Notes: a model not told the origin generated them from the letters alone. A stretch of DNA of 7,946 bases from Sphingomonadales bacterium (GCA_017304125.1 JAFKLV010000060.1:1-7946), one strand, 5' to 3'; shown: positions 1 to 6,939, counted from the stretch's first letter. Numbers and translations: made by a program.

Positions 1-614
1 TCCTCCACGCCGATCACGAGCAGAATGCCTCGACCTCGACCGTGCGGCTCGCCGGCTCGTCGGGCGCCAATCCGTTCGCGTGCATCGCGGCGGGCATCGC
101 CTGCCTGTGGGGCCCGGCGCATGGCGGCGCCAACGAAGCGGCGCTAAACATGCTGCACGAGATCGGCACCCCCGATCGCATCCCCGAATTCATCGCGCGC
201 GCGAAGGACAAGAACGATCCGTTCCGCCTGATGGGCTTCGGCCACCGCGTCTATAAGAACTACGATCCGCGCGCGACCGTGATGCAGAAGACGGTGCGCG
301 AGGTGTTCGACGCGCTGAAGGTCAACGATCCGGTGTTCGAGACCGCGCTGCGGCTCGAGGAAATCGCGCTCAACGACAGCTATTTCGTCGAGAAGAAGCT
401 GTTCCCGAACGTCGATTTCTATTCGGGCGTGATCCTCTCCGCGATCGGCTTCCCGACCTCGATGTTCACCGCGCTGTTCGCGCTCGCCCGCACCGTCGGC
501 TGGGTCGCGCAGTGGAACGAGATGATCACCGATCCCGATCAGAAGATCGGCCGCCCGCGTCAGCTCTACACCGGGCCGACGCAGCGCACCTATGTGCCGA
601 TGAACAAGCGCTAA
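1..614 (+). CDS. gltA: Citrate synthase, C-terminal half (5' end outside the window)
   Basis: This enzyme condenses oxaloacetate with acetyl-CoA to citrate, the entry step of the TCA cycle, in the cytoplasm. The reading frame is open from the left edge (first full codon at base 3) and gives 203 residues ending at TAA 612-614. They line up without gaps with residues 225-427 of the 427-residue E. coli enzyme, so about half the protein is missing to the left. Catalytic residues are all present: His264 (E. coli numbering; codon 120-122, in GPAHGGANEA), His305 (codon 243-245, in GFGHRVYKNYDPRA) and Asp362 (codon 414-416, in NVDFYSG). The opening LHADHEQN matches the His226/His229 region of the hexameric, Gram-negative (type II) enzyme. 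The gene converges on the minus-strand kinase-like gene, with repeat elements between them. An internal GTG at 42 is not the start, because conserved sequence continues upstream of it. Confidence 0.97.
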   Translation, partial: LHADHEQNASTSTVRLAGSSGANPFACIAAGIACLWGPAHGGANEAALNMLHEIGTPDRIPEFIARAKDKNDPFRLMGFGHRVYKNYDPRATVMQKTVREVFDALKVNDPVFETALRLEEIALNDSYFVEKKLFPNVDFYSGVILSAIGFPTSMFTALFALARTVGWVAQWNEMITDPDQKIGRPRQLYTGPTQRTYVPMNKR

Positions 615-625
615 AACCAAACAAT

Positions 626-709
626 CGTCATGCCGGGCTCGACCCGGCATCCACAGCCGCAAACGCCATCGCGCGTGGCTCTGGATGCCGGATCAAGTCC
701 GGCATGACG
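626..709. repeat. REP-like paired palindrome element
   Basis: Two 28-base arms (626-653 and 682-709) are inverted relative to each other with 25 of 28 positions matching, separated by 28 bases. Each arm also contains its own small hairpin: seven perfect base pairs (TGCCGGG/CCCGGCA in the left arm, TGCCGGA/TCCGGCA in the right) around a 5-base loop. The layout, two facing palindromic units, is that of REP/BIME-type dispersed elements. I recall very similar units with a CATGCCGG...CCGGCATG core from alphaproteobacterial, especially sphingomonad, genomes. It starts 11 bases after the gltA stop and may also help end gltA transcription, although no T-tract follows it. Confidence 0.75.
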
Positions 710-736
710 TTTATCTGGCGTGTGAAATAAGACCCA

Positions 737-809
737 TTCGCCCTGAGCTTGTCGAAGGGCGGCCCTCACTCACGAAAGACAGGACGCCCTTCGACAAGCT
801 CAGGGCGAA
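737..809. repeat. Perfect 25-bp inverted repeat, dispersed sphingomonad-type element
   Basis: Arms 737-761 and 785-809 are exact reverse complements over 25 bases with a 23-base spacer. The core reads CCCTTCGACAAGCTCAGGG in one arm, a unit I recognise as abundant in intergenic regions of Sphingomonadales. It sits 35 bases beyond the stop codon of the minus-strand kinase-like gene and 122 bases beyond the gltA stop, between convergent genes. The long stem could act as a bidirectional terminator or mRNA 3'-end protector. No clear poly-T run follows on either strand, so a classical intrinsic terminator is not shown. Confidence 0.75.
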
Positions 810-844
810 CGGTGGATAGCTAGTCCGCCTAAACGGACCCTGCC

Positions 845-2197
845 TCAGCGCGACGTAACGTCCGCGGGGACCAGCGGCAGCGCCAGCATGAAGCGCGCGC
901 CCTCGCCCGGCGCACTGTCCAGCTCGATCCCGCCGCCCATCGCGCCGGCCAGCCGGCGCGAAATATAGAGGCCGAGCCCGCTGCCGCCCGGCTCGCGCGG
1001 ATCGACGCGGGCGAATTTTTCGAACACGCGCGCCTGATCTTCCGGCGCGATGCCCTTGCCCTGATCGGCGACGATCGCCACCGCCCGCGCGCCGTCGCGC
1101 TGGATGCGCAGCCACACCGTCCCGCCGCGCGGCGAATAGCGCAGCGCATTGCCGATCAGATTGACCAGGATCTGCAGCACGCGGCGAAATTCCCCGCTCG
1201 CCACCAGCGGCGTGCCCACGCCCTGCGTGTCGAGCGTCACCCCGGCATCGGCCGCGCGCACCGCGAACAGCCCGGCAGCGCGACGCATGACATCGGCGAG
1301 ATCGACCGGCTCGGTCGGAATCACGAAATCGTCGCGCTCCACCGCCTCGATATCGGCGAGATCGTCGACCAGCCCCATCAGATGCCGCCCGGCGCTGGCG
1401 ATATCGGCGGCATAATCGACATAATGCGGGTCGATCGGGCCGTCCTCGGCGGCGTTGATACTGTCCGCGCTGGCGATGATCCGGGTCAGCGGTGCGCGCA
1501 GGATGCCGTCGAGCCGGGTGTTGAAGGTGGCGGCGACATCCTCGGCCGGCGCCGGCTTGGTCGCCTCCGCCGGGAACACCCCGCCGACGAAGCCCGCGAA
1601 CACTCCCGCCGCATTGCGCCGTGCGGTCGCGGCGAGCGTCACGCTGCCGCCGCCGTTGCGGATCATCGCGGCCTGGCGATCGAAATCGCGCTGCATCGCC
1701 AGCGCCTCGAGCAAGGCCATGCCCCCCGCCGCATCGGGCTGGAGCGTGAACAGATCGGTCAGCGGCTTGCCGATCAGCGAGGGGGCATCGAACCCGCGCC
1801 CGTCGCCGATCTCCGACGGCAGGCGGGTCAGCCGCAGCGTCGCATCGGCTTCCCACAACCACAAGGCGCCCGGCGGCGGGGCGGCATGCACGCTGCCCGT
1901 GGCGCGCCACGCCGGCCGTTCGCGCATCGGCGAGACCGAGAGCGACACGCCATCCGCTCCGGGATTGGCGCGCACCCAGCATTCCAGATCCGCCTCGGCA
2001 TCGGCGATCACCACCGTGCGCTGGACGAGGATGCGCAGCCGTCGCGCGAGCCGCACCACCGTGGCGAGCTGGGGAATCGCGAGCAATTCGCCGGTCGCGC
2101 CGCCCGCGCGCTCGTTGAGCGCGGTAAAATCGGGGTCGGCCGCCACCAGCCGGTCGTGCTGATCGAAACGTGCGGTGAGCAGCCGGCCGTCGGTCAT
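845..2197 (-). CDS. Soluble PAS/histidine-kinase-like protein lacking the phosphoacceptor histidine
   Basis: The 450-residue protein has no membrane segment, so it is probably cytoplasmic. Domains in order: a degenerate PAS-like stretch (about 8-95), a clearer PAS domain (about 110-207, opening ALWLWEADATLRLT), a HisKA-like dimerisation helix pair (about 222-285) and a HATPase_c domain (about 333-443). The ATPase motifs look intact: N-box QILVNLIGNALRYSP with Asn350, G1 DQGKGI (378-383), F-box VFEKF (391-395) and G2 GGSGLGL (404-410). In the H-box, where kinases have SHELRTPL, this protein has DGILRAPL, putting Gly231 (codon GGC, complement of 1505-1507) at the histidine position. It may therefore bind ATP yet be unable to autophosphorylate in the usual way. 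The ATG start (complement of 2195-2197) forms an ATGA overlap with the upstream gene's stop, which implies translational coupling. No response regulator gene is visible nearby. A conventional kinase annotation would be misleading. Confidence 0.9.
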   Translation of the reverse strand: MTDGRLLTARFDQHDRLVAADPDFTALNERAGGATGELLAIPQLATVVRLARRLRILVQRTVVIADAEADLECWVRANPGADGVSLSVSPMRERPAWRATGSVHAAPPPGALWLWEADATLRLTRLPSEIGDGRGFDAPSLIGKPLTDLFTLQPDAAGGMALLEALAMQRDFDRQAAMIRNGGGSVTLAATARRNAAGVFAGFVGGVFPAEATKPAPAEDVAATFNTRLDGILRAPLTRIIASADSINAAEDGPIDPHYVDYAADIASAGRHLMGLVDDLADIEAVERDDFVIPTEPVDLADVMRRAAGLFAVRAADAGVTLDTQGVGTPLVASGEFRRVLQILVNLIGNALRYSPRGGTVWLRIQRDGARAVAIVADQGKGIAPEDQARVFEKFARVDPREPGGSGLGLYISRRLAGAMGGGIELDSAPGEGARFMLALPLVPADVTSR

Positions 2198-3276
2198 GCG
2201 CGGCGCAATCGTTCGATCGCGCGAATCGCGCGCCGGAAATCGGGATGCAGCGACAGCGGCGCGATCGCCTCGCGCGCGGCGAGCACCGGGATCGCCGCGA
2301 TCGTATCGAGCTGATCGGCAAAGGCCTCGATATCGCGCTGCGGATCGGCGTCGGACAGCAACAGCGCGACCCGCGCCAAGGCCTCGCGCGGGAAGCCGTG
2401 CGCGCGCAGCGCCAGCCACAGGCGATCGCCCTCGGCATCGAGCAGCAGCGCGCGCGCCTCGCGCAGATCGACCCGCTGGACATAAGCCAGCAGCGCCGCC
2501 GCCAGCTCCGCCCTGCCCTCGCCCAGCGCCTCGGCCAGCAGGTCGGGCAATTCCTCCGCGCGTGCGTCGATCGCCGCCGCCAGCCGCAGCGCGATCGTAT
2601 CGAGCCGCGCGCCATCGTCATGCGCATCGATGCTGCGCGCCGCCGCCTCGACCAGCGCACGGTCGACCGCCGGGCCCTGCGCCTCGCGCAGCGCCGCCGC
2701 CACCCACCAGACGAGCCGGCGGTGCAGATCGGCCGGCAGGTCGACCGCGCGCCCGCTGCCCGCCTCGCGCCGCCCTTCGGCGATGATATAATCGCGTGCC
2801 GCCGCCCCGACGACATTGTCGTCGCCCTGCGCCAGCCGCGCGAGCAGCATCATCGGCGCCCCCGGCTCGCGATTCGCCGCCAGCGCCGCGCCGAGCGCGG
2901 CGAGCCGAAGCTGGCCGATCAGTTCGGCCATCAGATCCTGATCGCGCAACAACCCGGCATCGAGCAGCCGGCGCATCGTCTCGGTCGGGCGCGGGCTGAT
3001 CACCCCGCCCGCGCCGTCCTCGCCGCGCGCGAGCACGCGGGTGGCGTGGGTCGCCAGTTCGCGCTCGATCCGCTCGAGCAAGGCGCCGATCGCGGCGCGC
3101 AGCATCGCGCGGGTGCGATCGTCGAGCCGGTCATGATCGTTGAGGAAGAAATCGTCGATCGCGGTTTCCAGCCGCCGCCACGCCCGCGAATCAGCCTCGG
3201 CCGCGCGCACGAAGATCGGCGCGGCGTCAGGAGCGATCGCTCGCAAGGGGCCGTTCGGATCGACCGTCATCACCAC
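2194..3276 (-). CDS. DUF2336 family protein
   Basis: The protein has 360 residues, no signal peptide and no membrane segment, and is predicted almost entirely helical, rich in Ala, Leu, Arg and acidic residues. I recognise it as DUF2336, a family of alphaproteobacterial proteins without a settled function. Typical pieces are the N-terminal DDFFLNDHDRLDDRTRAML (about 41-59) and helical, HEAT-like stretches such as MLLARLAQGDDNVVGAAARD (143-162). It lies second in the minus-strand set, 30 bases after the membrane protein and overlapping the kinase-like gene by four bases, so it probably works with one or both. Start choice is uncertain. GTG 3276 lies 8 bases after a GAAG that could serve as Shine-Dalgarno sequence. 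ATG 3270, two codons in, is the more usual codon but lies 14 bases from it. A third in-frame start, GTG 3273, lies between them. Confidence 0.82.
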   Translation of the reverse strand: MVMTVDPNGPLRAIAPDAAPIFVRAAEADSRAWRRLETAIDDFFLNDHDRLDDRTRAMLRAAIGALLERIERELATHATRVLARGEDGAGGVISPRPTETMRRLLDAGLLRDQDLMAELIGQLRLAALGAALAANREPGAPMMLLARLAQGDDNVVGAAARDYIIAEGRREAGSGRAVDLPADLHRRLVWWVAAALREAQGPAVDRALVEAAARSIDAHDDGARLDTIALRLAAAIDARAEELPDLLAEALGEGRAELAAALLAYVQRVDLREARALLLDAEGDRLWLALRAHGFPREALARVALLLSDADPQRDIEAFADQLDTIAAIPVLAAREAIAPLSLHPDFRRAIRAIERLRRA

Positions 3277-3306
3277 ATGTTTAACTTCAATGTCGTTAAG
3301 ACGCGA

Positions 3307-4488
3307 CTAAGCCTTACGACGAAGTAACTCGATTGCAGCGCTTAAGGTAGCGAAAGCGTAAACGGTGGCGAAGATCAGCCCTGCGAGCGGCATCCGCACC
3401 ATCGTCAGCAGCGCCAGCAGCAGCAGGCAGGCGGGCGGTGTCGCCCACCACATTGCGCGCGGCACGGCATCCGCCGCGCGCTCGGCCAGCGCCCCGGCGG
3501 CGATCAGCGCCAGCGCGACGAGCACCCCCGAATCGCTCAGCCCGCGCGAATCGACCGAATAGCCGAGCAGCAGCGCCGCGAGCGCCGTGGCCCCCGGGAT
3601 CCCCCAGGCCAGCGTGCGCGCCAGCCGGCTCTCCTCGCGCAGCCAGGCGGTGCGCTCGCCCATTGCCGCGGCGACCGTGCCGACGAGCGCCGCGAACAGC
3701 CCCGCCGTCTGATAGCCGCCCGCGATCAGCCCCAGCCCGACGAGCACCGCGACGCCGGCCGCGATCGTCACCGCCAGCGTCGATCCGGGGCGCCCGATCA
3801 GCGGGGGCAGCACGAAGCCCGCGATCGGCCGCACCACCCAGCGATCGAACCAGCCCGGCCGCGTCGCGAGCGTCGCCATCATCACCGCGCGGCTGCGCTG
3901 CTCAAGCGCGGCGCTGCGCCGCTCGACGCCGTGCCCGGCGCCCGCCTCGCCGGCGGCCAGCACGATATGCCGCGCCCCGGCCTGCTCGGCGACGCGCAAC
4001 AGCGCCGATTGAACGTCATAATCGCTTGGTAAAGCGGCGACATCGCCCAGCCGCCGCGCGTCGAGCCGCGCGATCCCGGCCCAGGCGAGCCCGCCACCGA
4101 CCCGCTCGTAATCGGGCGAGGCGCTGCCGGCATCGAGCACCAGCAACGCATCGCCGCCCTCCGCCGCGAACGGCGCGAGCGTCGCGTCGGTGGTGATCAA
4201 CCCGTCGGCCAGCGCGACGACCTGCGCCAGCGGATGAAGCCGCGCACTCGCCTCGCCCGCGCTGCGCACGGTATCGACGCTCATCCCGCGCCGCCCGATC
4301 CGCGCGATCGCGCCGAGCAATTCGGGGGTCAGCCGCGAAACGACGATCACCAGCTGCGACGCCCCTGCGGTCGCCAGCAACCGCGCCTGATATTCGATCA
4401 CCGTCACGCCGGCGAACGGCAAGGTCGCCGCCAGCACTCCCTGGCGGTCTTCGGCATCCTGAACGGCGAACAGCAATCCCGCGAGCAT
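3307..4488 (-). CDS. Nucleotidyltransferase-like/CDP-alcohol phosphatidyltransferase-like fused membrane protein, both halves degenerate
   Basis: This is a 393-residue protein. Residues 1-130 resemble an NTP-transferase (GT-A/Rossmann-like) fold: a first strand AGLLFAV, then LPFAGVTVIEYQARLLATAG (23-42) and SQLVIVV (44-50), close to the usual LPV-G-PLIEY-L--L--AG pattern. The glycine-rich GxGTR loop and the following Pro-Lys of real nucleotidyltransferases are absent. A linker (about 131-210) leads to six hydrophobic segments (about 237-256, 260-277, 293-310, 320-335, 351-363, 366-387). WVVRPIAGFVLPPLIGRPGS (217-236) and the segments after it recall the opening of CDP-alcohol phosphatidyltransferases, but the Asp-rich catalytic motif that should follow the second helix is replaced by AAAMGERTAWLREESRLAR (273-291). 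The order of domains is like bifunctional inositol-phosphate cytidylyltransferase/phosphotransferases. Catalysis looks lost, so a structural or binding role is inferred. The ATG start has a weak ribosome site, but an in-frame TGA lies seven codons upstream and the first strand needs this start. It is the promoter-proximal gene of the set. Confidence 0.72.
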   Translation of the reverse strand: MLAGLLFAVQDAEDRQGVLAATLPFAGVTVIEYQARLLATAGASQLVIVVSRLTPELLGAIARIGRRGMSVDTVRSAGEASARLHPLAQVVALADGLITTDATLAPFAAEGGDALLVLDAGSASPDYERVGGGLAWAGIARLDARRLGDVAALPSDYDVQSALLRVAEQAGARHIVLAAGEAGAGHGVERRSAALEQRSRAVMMATLATRPGWFDRWVVRPIAGFVLPPLIGRPGSTLAVTIAAGVAVLVGLGLIAGGYQTAGLFAALVGTVAAAMGERTAWLREESRLARTLAWGIPGATALAALLLGYSVDSRGLSDSGVLVALALIAAGALAERAADAVPRAMWWATPPACLLLLALLTMVRMPLAGLIFATVYAFATLSAAIELLRRKA

Positions 4489-4615
4489 CCGCGCGCTGTT
4501 AGCGGCTCATGTACGTGGGTGGAAGCGCTGCGACGCGACACAGCATGCGGCGAAACGAGCAAGGTTCGGGACGCTAATCGCTTTGTCCCGCGAGAATTCG
4601 TGTTAAAACCGGCCG
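4489..4615. other. Divergent intergenic region with a small inverted repeat
   Basis: These 127 bases separate the minus-strand three-gene set from the plus-strand coiled-coil gene and must hold promoters for both unless transcription comes from further away. An inverted repeat CGGGAC (4567-4572) / GTCCCG (4585-4590) with a 12-base loop could be an operator or a chance hairpin. A TTGTCC at 4583-4588 and TTAAAA at 4603-4608 are 14 bases apart, too close for a standard sigma-70 pair. I see no convincing -35/-10 pair on either strand. Confidence 0.35.
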
Positions 4616-6937
4616 ATGAACGGGGGGACTTCATCGCTCGGGCTACGCAACGTGGCCAATCTGCCAGCCGAGACCTTGGCGCAAGACGGGGAACACCCGT
4701 TGTTTCTCACTGAATTTACCGCGGTCGAAGGAGGCCATGAGATCGTCGCGTCACAAGACATAGCCGGCGATATCGAACCGCCGTCGCGCTGGCGCTCGAT
4801 CGGGCCGGCGCTGCTCGCCGCGCTTTCGCTGATCTGGGTCGGCACGCTGATCGCGCTGGCGTGGGGCGATTTGCCGACGATGCCGGCGATCGCGATCGCG
4901 CAATTCGGCGCCGCGCTGGTCACCGTGCCGGTGCTCGCGGGGATCGTGTGGCTGATCACCTTGCGCACCAGCACCGCCGAGGCACGTCGCTTCGGCCTCA
5001 CCGCGCGCGCGATGCGCGCCGAGGCGGCTTCGCTCGAACGCACCGTCGCCACGCTGAGCGCGACGATCGAGGCGAATCGCGCCCAGCTTGCCGAACAGAC
5101 CCAGGCGCTGACCGCGCTGGGCGACAGCGCGACCGCGCGACTCACGCTGATCGGCACCAGCCTGTCGGGCGAGGTGGCGCAGGCCGACGGCCACGCCCGC
5201 GCACTTTCCGACACCACGCGCACCGCGCAGGACAATCTCGAGGCGCTGATCGCCGGGCTTCCCCGTGCGCGCGACGAGATCAATGCGCTGATCGCGCGGC
5301 TCGAAGGCGCCGGCCATGCCGCGGGCGAACAGGCCGCGGCGCTCGACGTGCAGGTCTGCGCGCTCGCCGATCGCGGGCGCGAGGCGGAAACCGTCGCCAA
5401 TGGCGCGGCGCAAAAGCTCGCCACGCACATCACGCGGATGGAATCGGTCAGCGACAATGTCGGCGCCCGACTCGAAGCGGTGACCGCCGAAATGTCGACC
5501 GCAGTCGATGCGATGCTCGACCGCACCGCCGGCGCGATCGACGAATCGCGCAAGAGCATCACCGTGCAGGGCGATGCGATGCTGGCGATGGTCGGCACGC
5601 ATCAGGCCGCGCTCGATACCGCCGCGAAGGAAAGCGCCGATACGCTCGCCGAGCGAATCAACCTGATCGAGCTGGTGATCGATCGCGTCGCCGAGCGGCT
5701 CGATGCACAACGCGGTGCGGGCGAATCCCTGCTCTCGACGCTCGACGACGGCGTGAGCCATGTCGAACGCCGGCTCGAGGCGCTGCACCAGCAGACCGCC
5801 GATCGCGCATCGTCGCTCGCCGCGTCGATCAGCGCGCTGGGCGGCTCGACCGACGCGATGACCGAGGCGCTGCGCGCCGGCGAGGAAATGGCGGCCAAGG
5901 CGATCGGCACCACCGAAACCCTGCTCGCCGCGCTCGATTCGGCCGCGCGCGAGATGGACGAGACGATGCCGGCCGCGGTCGAGCGGCTCGACACGCGCTT
6001 CGCCGCGTCGAAGGCGGTGGTCATCGCGACCAAGCCCGAATTGCTCGCGCTCGTCACCGCCGCGGAAAGCACGCATGACGCGATCGAGGCGATCGCGCAG
6101 GTGATCGCCGACCAGCGTCGCAACGTCGACACGCTGACCGCCACCCTACTCGAAACGTTGACCAGCGGCCGCGCCAAGGCCGATGCGATCGGCCAGATGG
6201 TCGACGAAGCCGCCGATCGCGCCAACCGCTTGTCCGAAGAGGCCGCGCCGCGGCTGCTCGAGGCGTTGCTGCGCGTTCGCGACACCGCGACGCAAGCGGC
6301 CGAACATGCCCGCGACACGCTGGCCGGGGTGATCCCGGAAGCGGCCGAGGCGCTGGAGAAATCGGGCGTCGTCGCGTTGCGCAAGGCGGTCGACAAGGGC
6401 TTCGAGAAGACGATCGCCGATCTGTCGCAGGCCGCCGAGCGCGCGGTTTCCGCCGCCACCCGCGCGGCGGGCGAGCTGGATCAGAAGATCACCCAGATCG
6501 CCGAACAGGCCGCGCTGGTCGATATCAAGATCGAGCAAGCGCAGAATGAGCGCGAGGAACATGAACGCGAGAGCTTCGCCAAGCGCGCCTCGCTGCTGAT
6601 CGAGGCGCTGAACTCGGCGGCGATCGACATCACCCGCACCTTCGCCCCCGATGTCGCGGACAGCGCCTGGGCGGCGTATCTGAAGGGCGATCGCGGCGTC
6701 TTCACCCGCCGCGCGGTGAGGCTGCTCGATACGTCGGAGCAACGCGATATCGCGCAGCTTTATGACGAGGACACCGCGTTCCGCGATCAGGTCAACCGCT
6801 ACATCCACGATTTCGAGGCGATGCTGCGCACGATCCTCGCGCAGCGCGACGGCTCACCGCTGGGCGTCACGCTGCTCTCGTCGGACATGGGCAAGCTCTA
6901 TGTCGCGATGGCGCAGGCGATCGAGCGGCTGCGGTAA
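4616..6937 (+). CDS. Membrane-anchored long coiled-coil protein, TipN-like architecture
   Basis: The protein has 773 residues. A short N-terminal segment (1-58) is followed by two membrane helices (about 62-83 and 91-116), then a very long Ala/Glu/Arg-rich heptad-bearing helical region (about 118-650) and a compact C-terminal domain (about 657-773). That domain has conserved-looking pieces such as AYLKGDRGVFTRRAVRLL (31-48 of the domain), VNRYIHDFEAMLR and SSDMGKLYVAMAQ. Two membrane helices plus a long coiled coil is the plan of the Caulobacter polarity protein TipN, and I believe the C-terminal block is related, but this is from memory. No enzyme motif is seen; a scaffold or polarity role is inferred. 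ATG 4616 follows an in-frame TAA (4604-4606) and lacks a Shine-Dalgarno sequence. The first 50 codons have about 66% G/C at third positions against about 90% in the next 50, so the true start is less certain than the rest. The gene is divergent from the degenerate-enzyme operon and ends 2 bases before the stop of the convergent SnoaL-like gene. Confidence 0.85.
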   Translation: MNGGTSSLGLRNVANLPAETLAQDGEHPLFLTEFTAVEGGHEIVASQDIAGDIEPPSRWRSIGPALLAALSLIWVGTLIALAWGDLPTMPAIAIAQFGAALVTVPVLAGIVWLITLRTSTAEARRFGLTARAMRAEAASLERTVATLSATIEANRAQLAEQTQALTALGDSATARLTLIGTSLSGEVAQADGHARALSDTTRTAQDNLEALIAGLPRARDEINALIARLEGAGHAAGEQAAALDVQVCALADRGREAETVANGAAQKLATHITRMESVSDNVGARLEAVTAEMSTAVDAMLDRTAGAIDESRKSITVQGDAMLAMVGTHQAALDTAAKESADTLAERINLIELVIDRVAERLDAQRGAGESLLSTLDDGVSHVERRLEALHQQTADRASSLAASISALGGSTDAMTEALRAGEEMAAKAIGTTETLLAALDSAAREMDETMPAAVERLDTRFAASKAVVIATKPELLALVTAAESTHDAIEAIAQVIADQRRNVDTLTATLLETLTSGRAKADAIGQMVDEAADRANRLSEEAAPRLLEALLRVRDTATQAAEHARDTLAGVIPEAAEALEKSGVVALRKAVDKGFEKTIADLSQAAERAVSAATRAAGELDQKITQIAEQAALVDIKIEQAQNEREEHERESFAKRASLLIEALNSAAIDITRTFAPDVADSAWAAYLKGDRGVFTRRAVRLLDTSEQRDIAQLYDEDTAFRDQVNRYIHDFEAMLRTILAQRDGSPLGVTLLSSDMGKLYVAMAQAIERLR
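4728..4763 (+). promoter_or_regulatory. Shine-Dalgarno-like AAGGAGG followed by an out-of-frame mini-ORF
   Basis: AAGGAGG at 4728-4734 is the strongest ribosome-binding match I noticed in the window, yet it lies inside the coiled-coil gene, about 40 codons in. The ATG two bases later (4737) is in a different frame and encodes only eight residues (MRSSRHKT) before TAG 4761-4763. No in-frame ATG or GTG lies at a good distance. It may be a chance match (Glu-Gly-Gly codons), a translational pause site, or a trace of an alternative start. Confidence 0.2.
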
Positions 6938-6939
6938 GC

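Noticed and set aside
711..2816. A 701-codon open frame on the minus strand through the kinase-like and DUF2336 genes
   Set aside because: It is Arg/Ala-rich, shows no domain pattern, and is a shadow of the two genes in a high-GC region. The annotated frames carry recognisable motifs.
3279..3299. TTAA...TTAA spaced sequence before the DUF2336 gene, considered as a CtrA-type site
   Set aside because: The two TTAA halves are 11 bases apart rather than the 7 of the CtrA consensus, and the site lies inside the probable operon.
2245..3327. A 360-codon plus-strand frame opposite the DUF2336 gene
   Set aside because: Its composition (Arg, Gln, Ile and Asp blocks) is typical of an antisense frame, and the opposite strand has the coherent helical protein.
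4880..4900. GCGATCGC-like octamers resembling the cyanobacterial HIP1 element
   Set aside because: GATCG/CGATCG runs occur throughout the coding regions, in line with ATC, GCG and GAT codon preference of this genome. There is no sign of a dispersed element.
4751..6076. A long minus-strand frame opposite the coiled-coil gene
   Set aside because: It is rich in Arg, Gly and His with no domain signal. The plus strand has the membrane helices, heptads and C-terminal domain.
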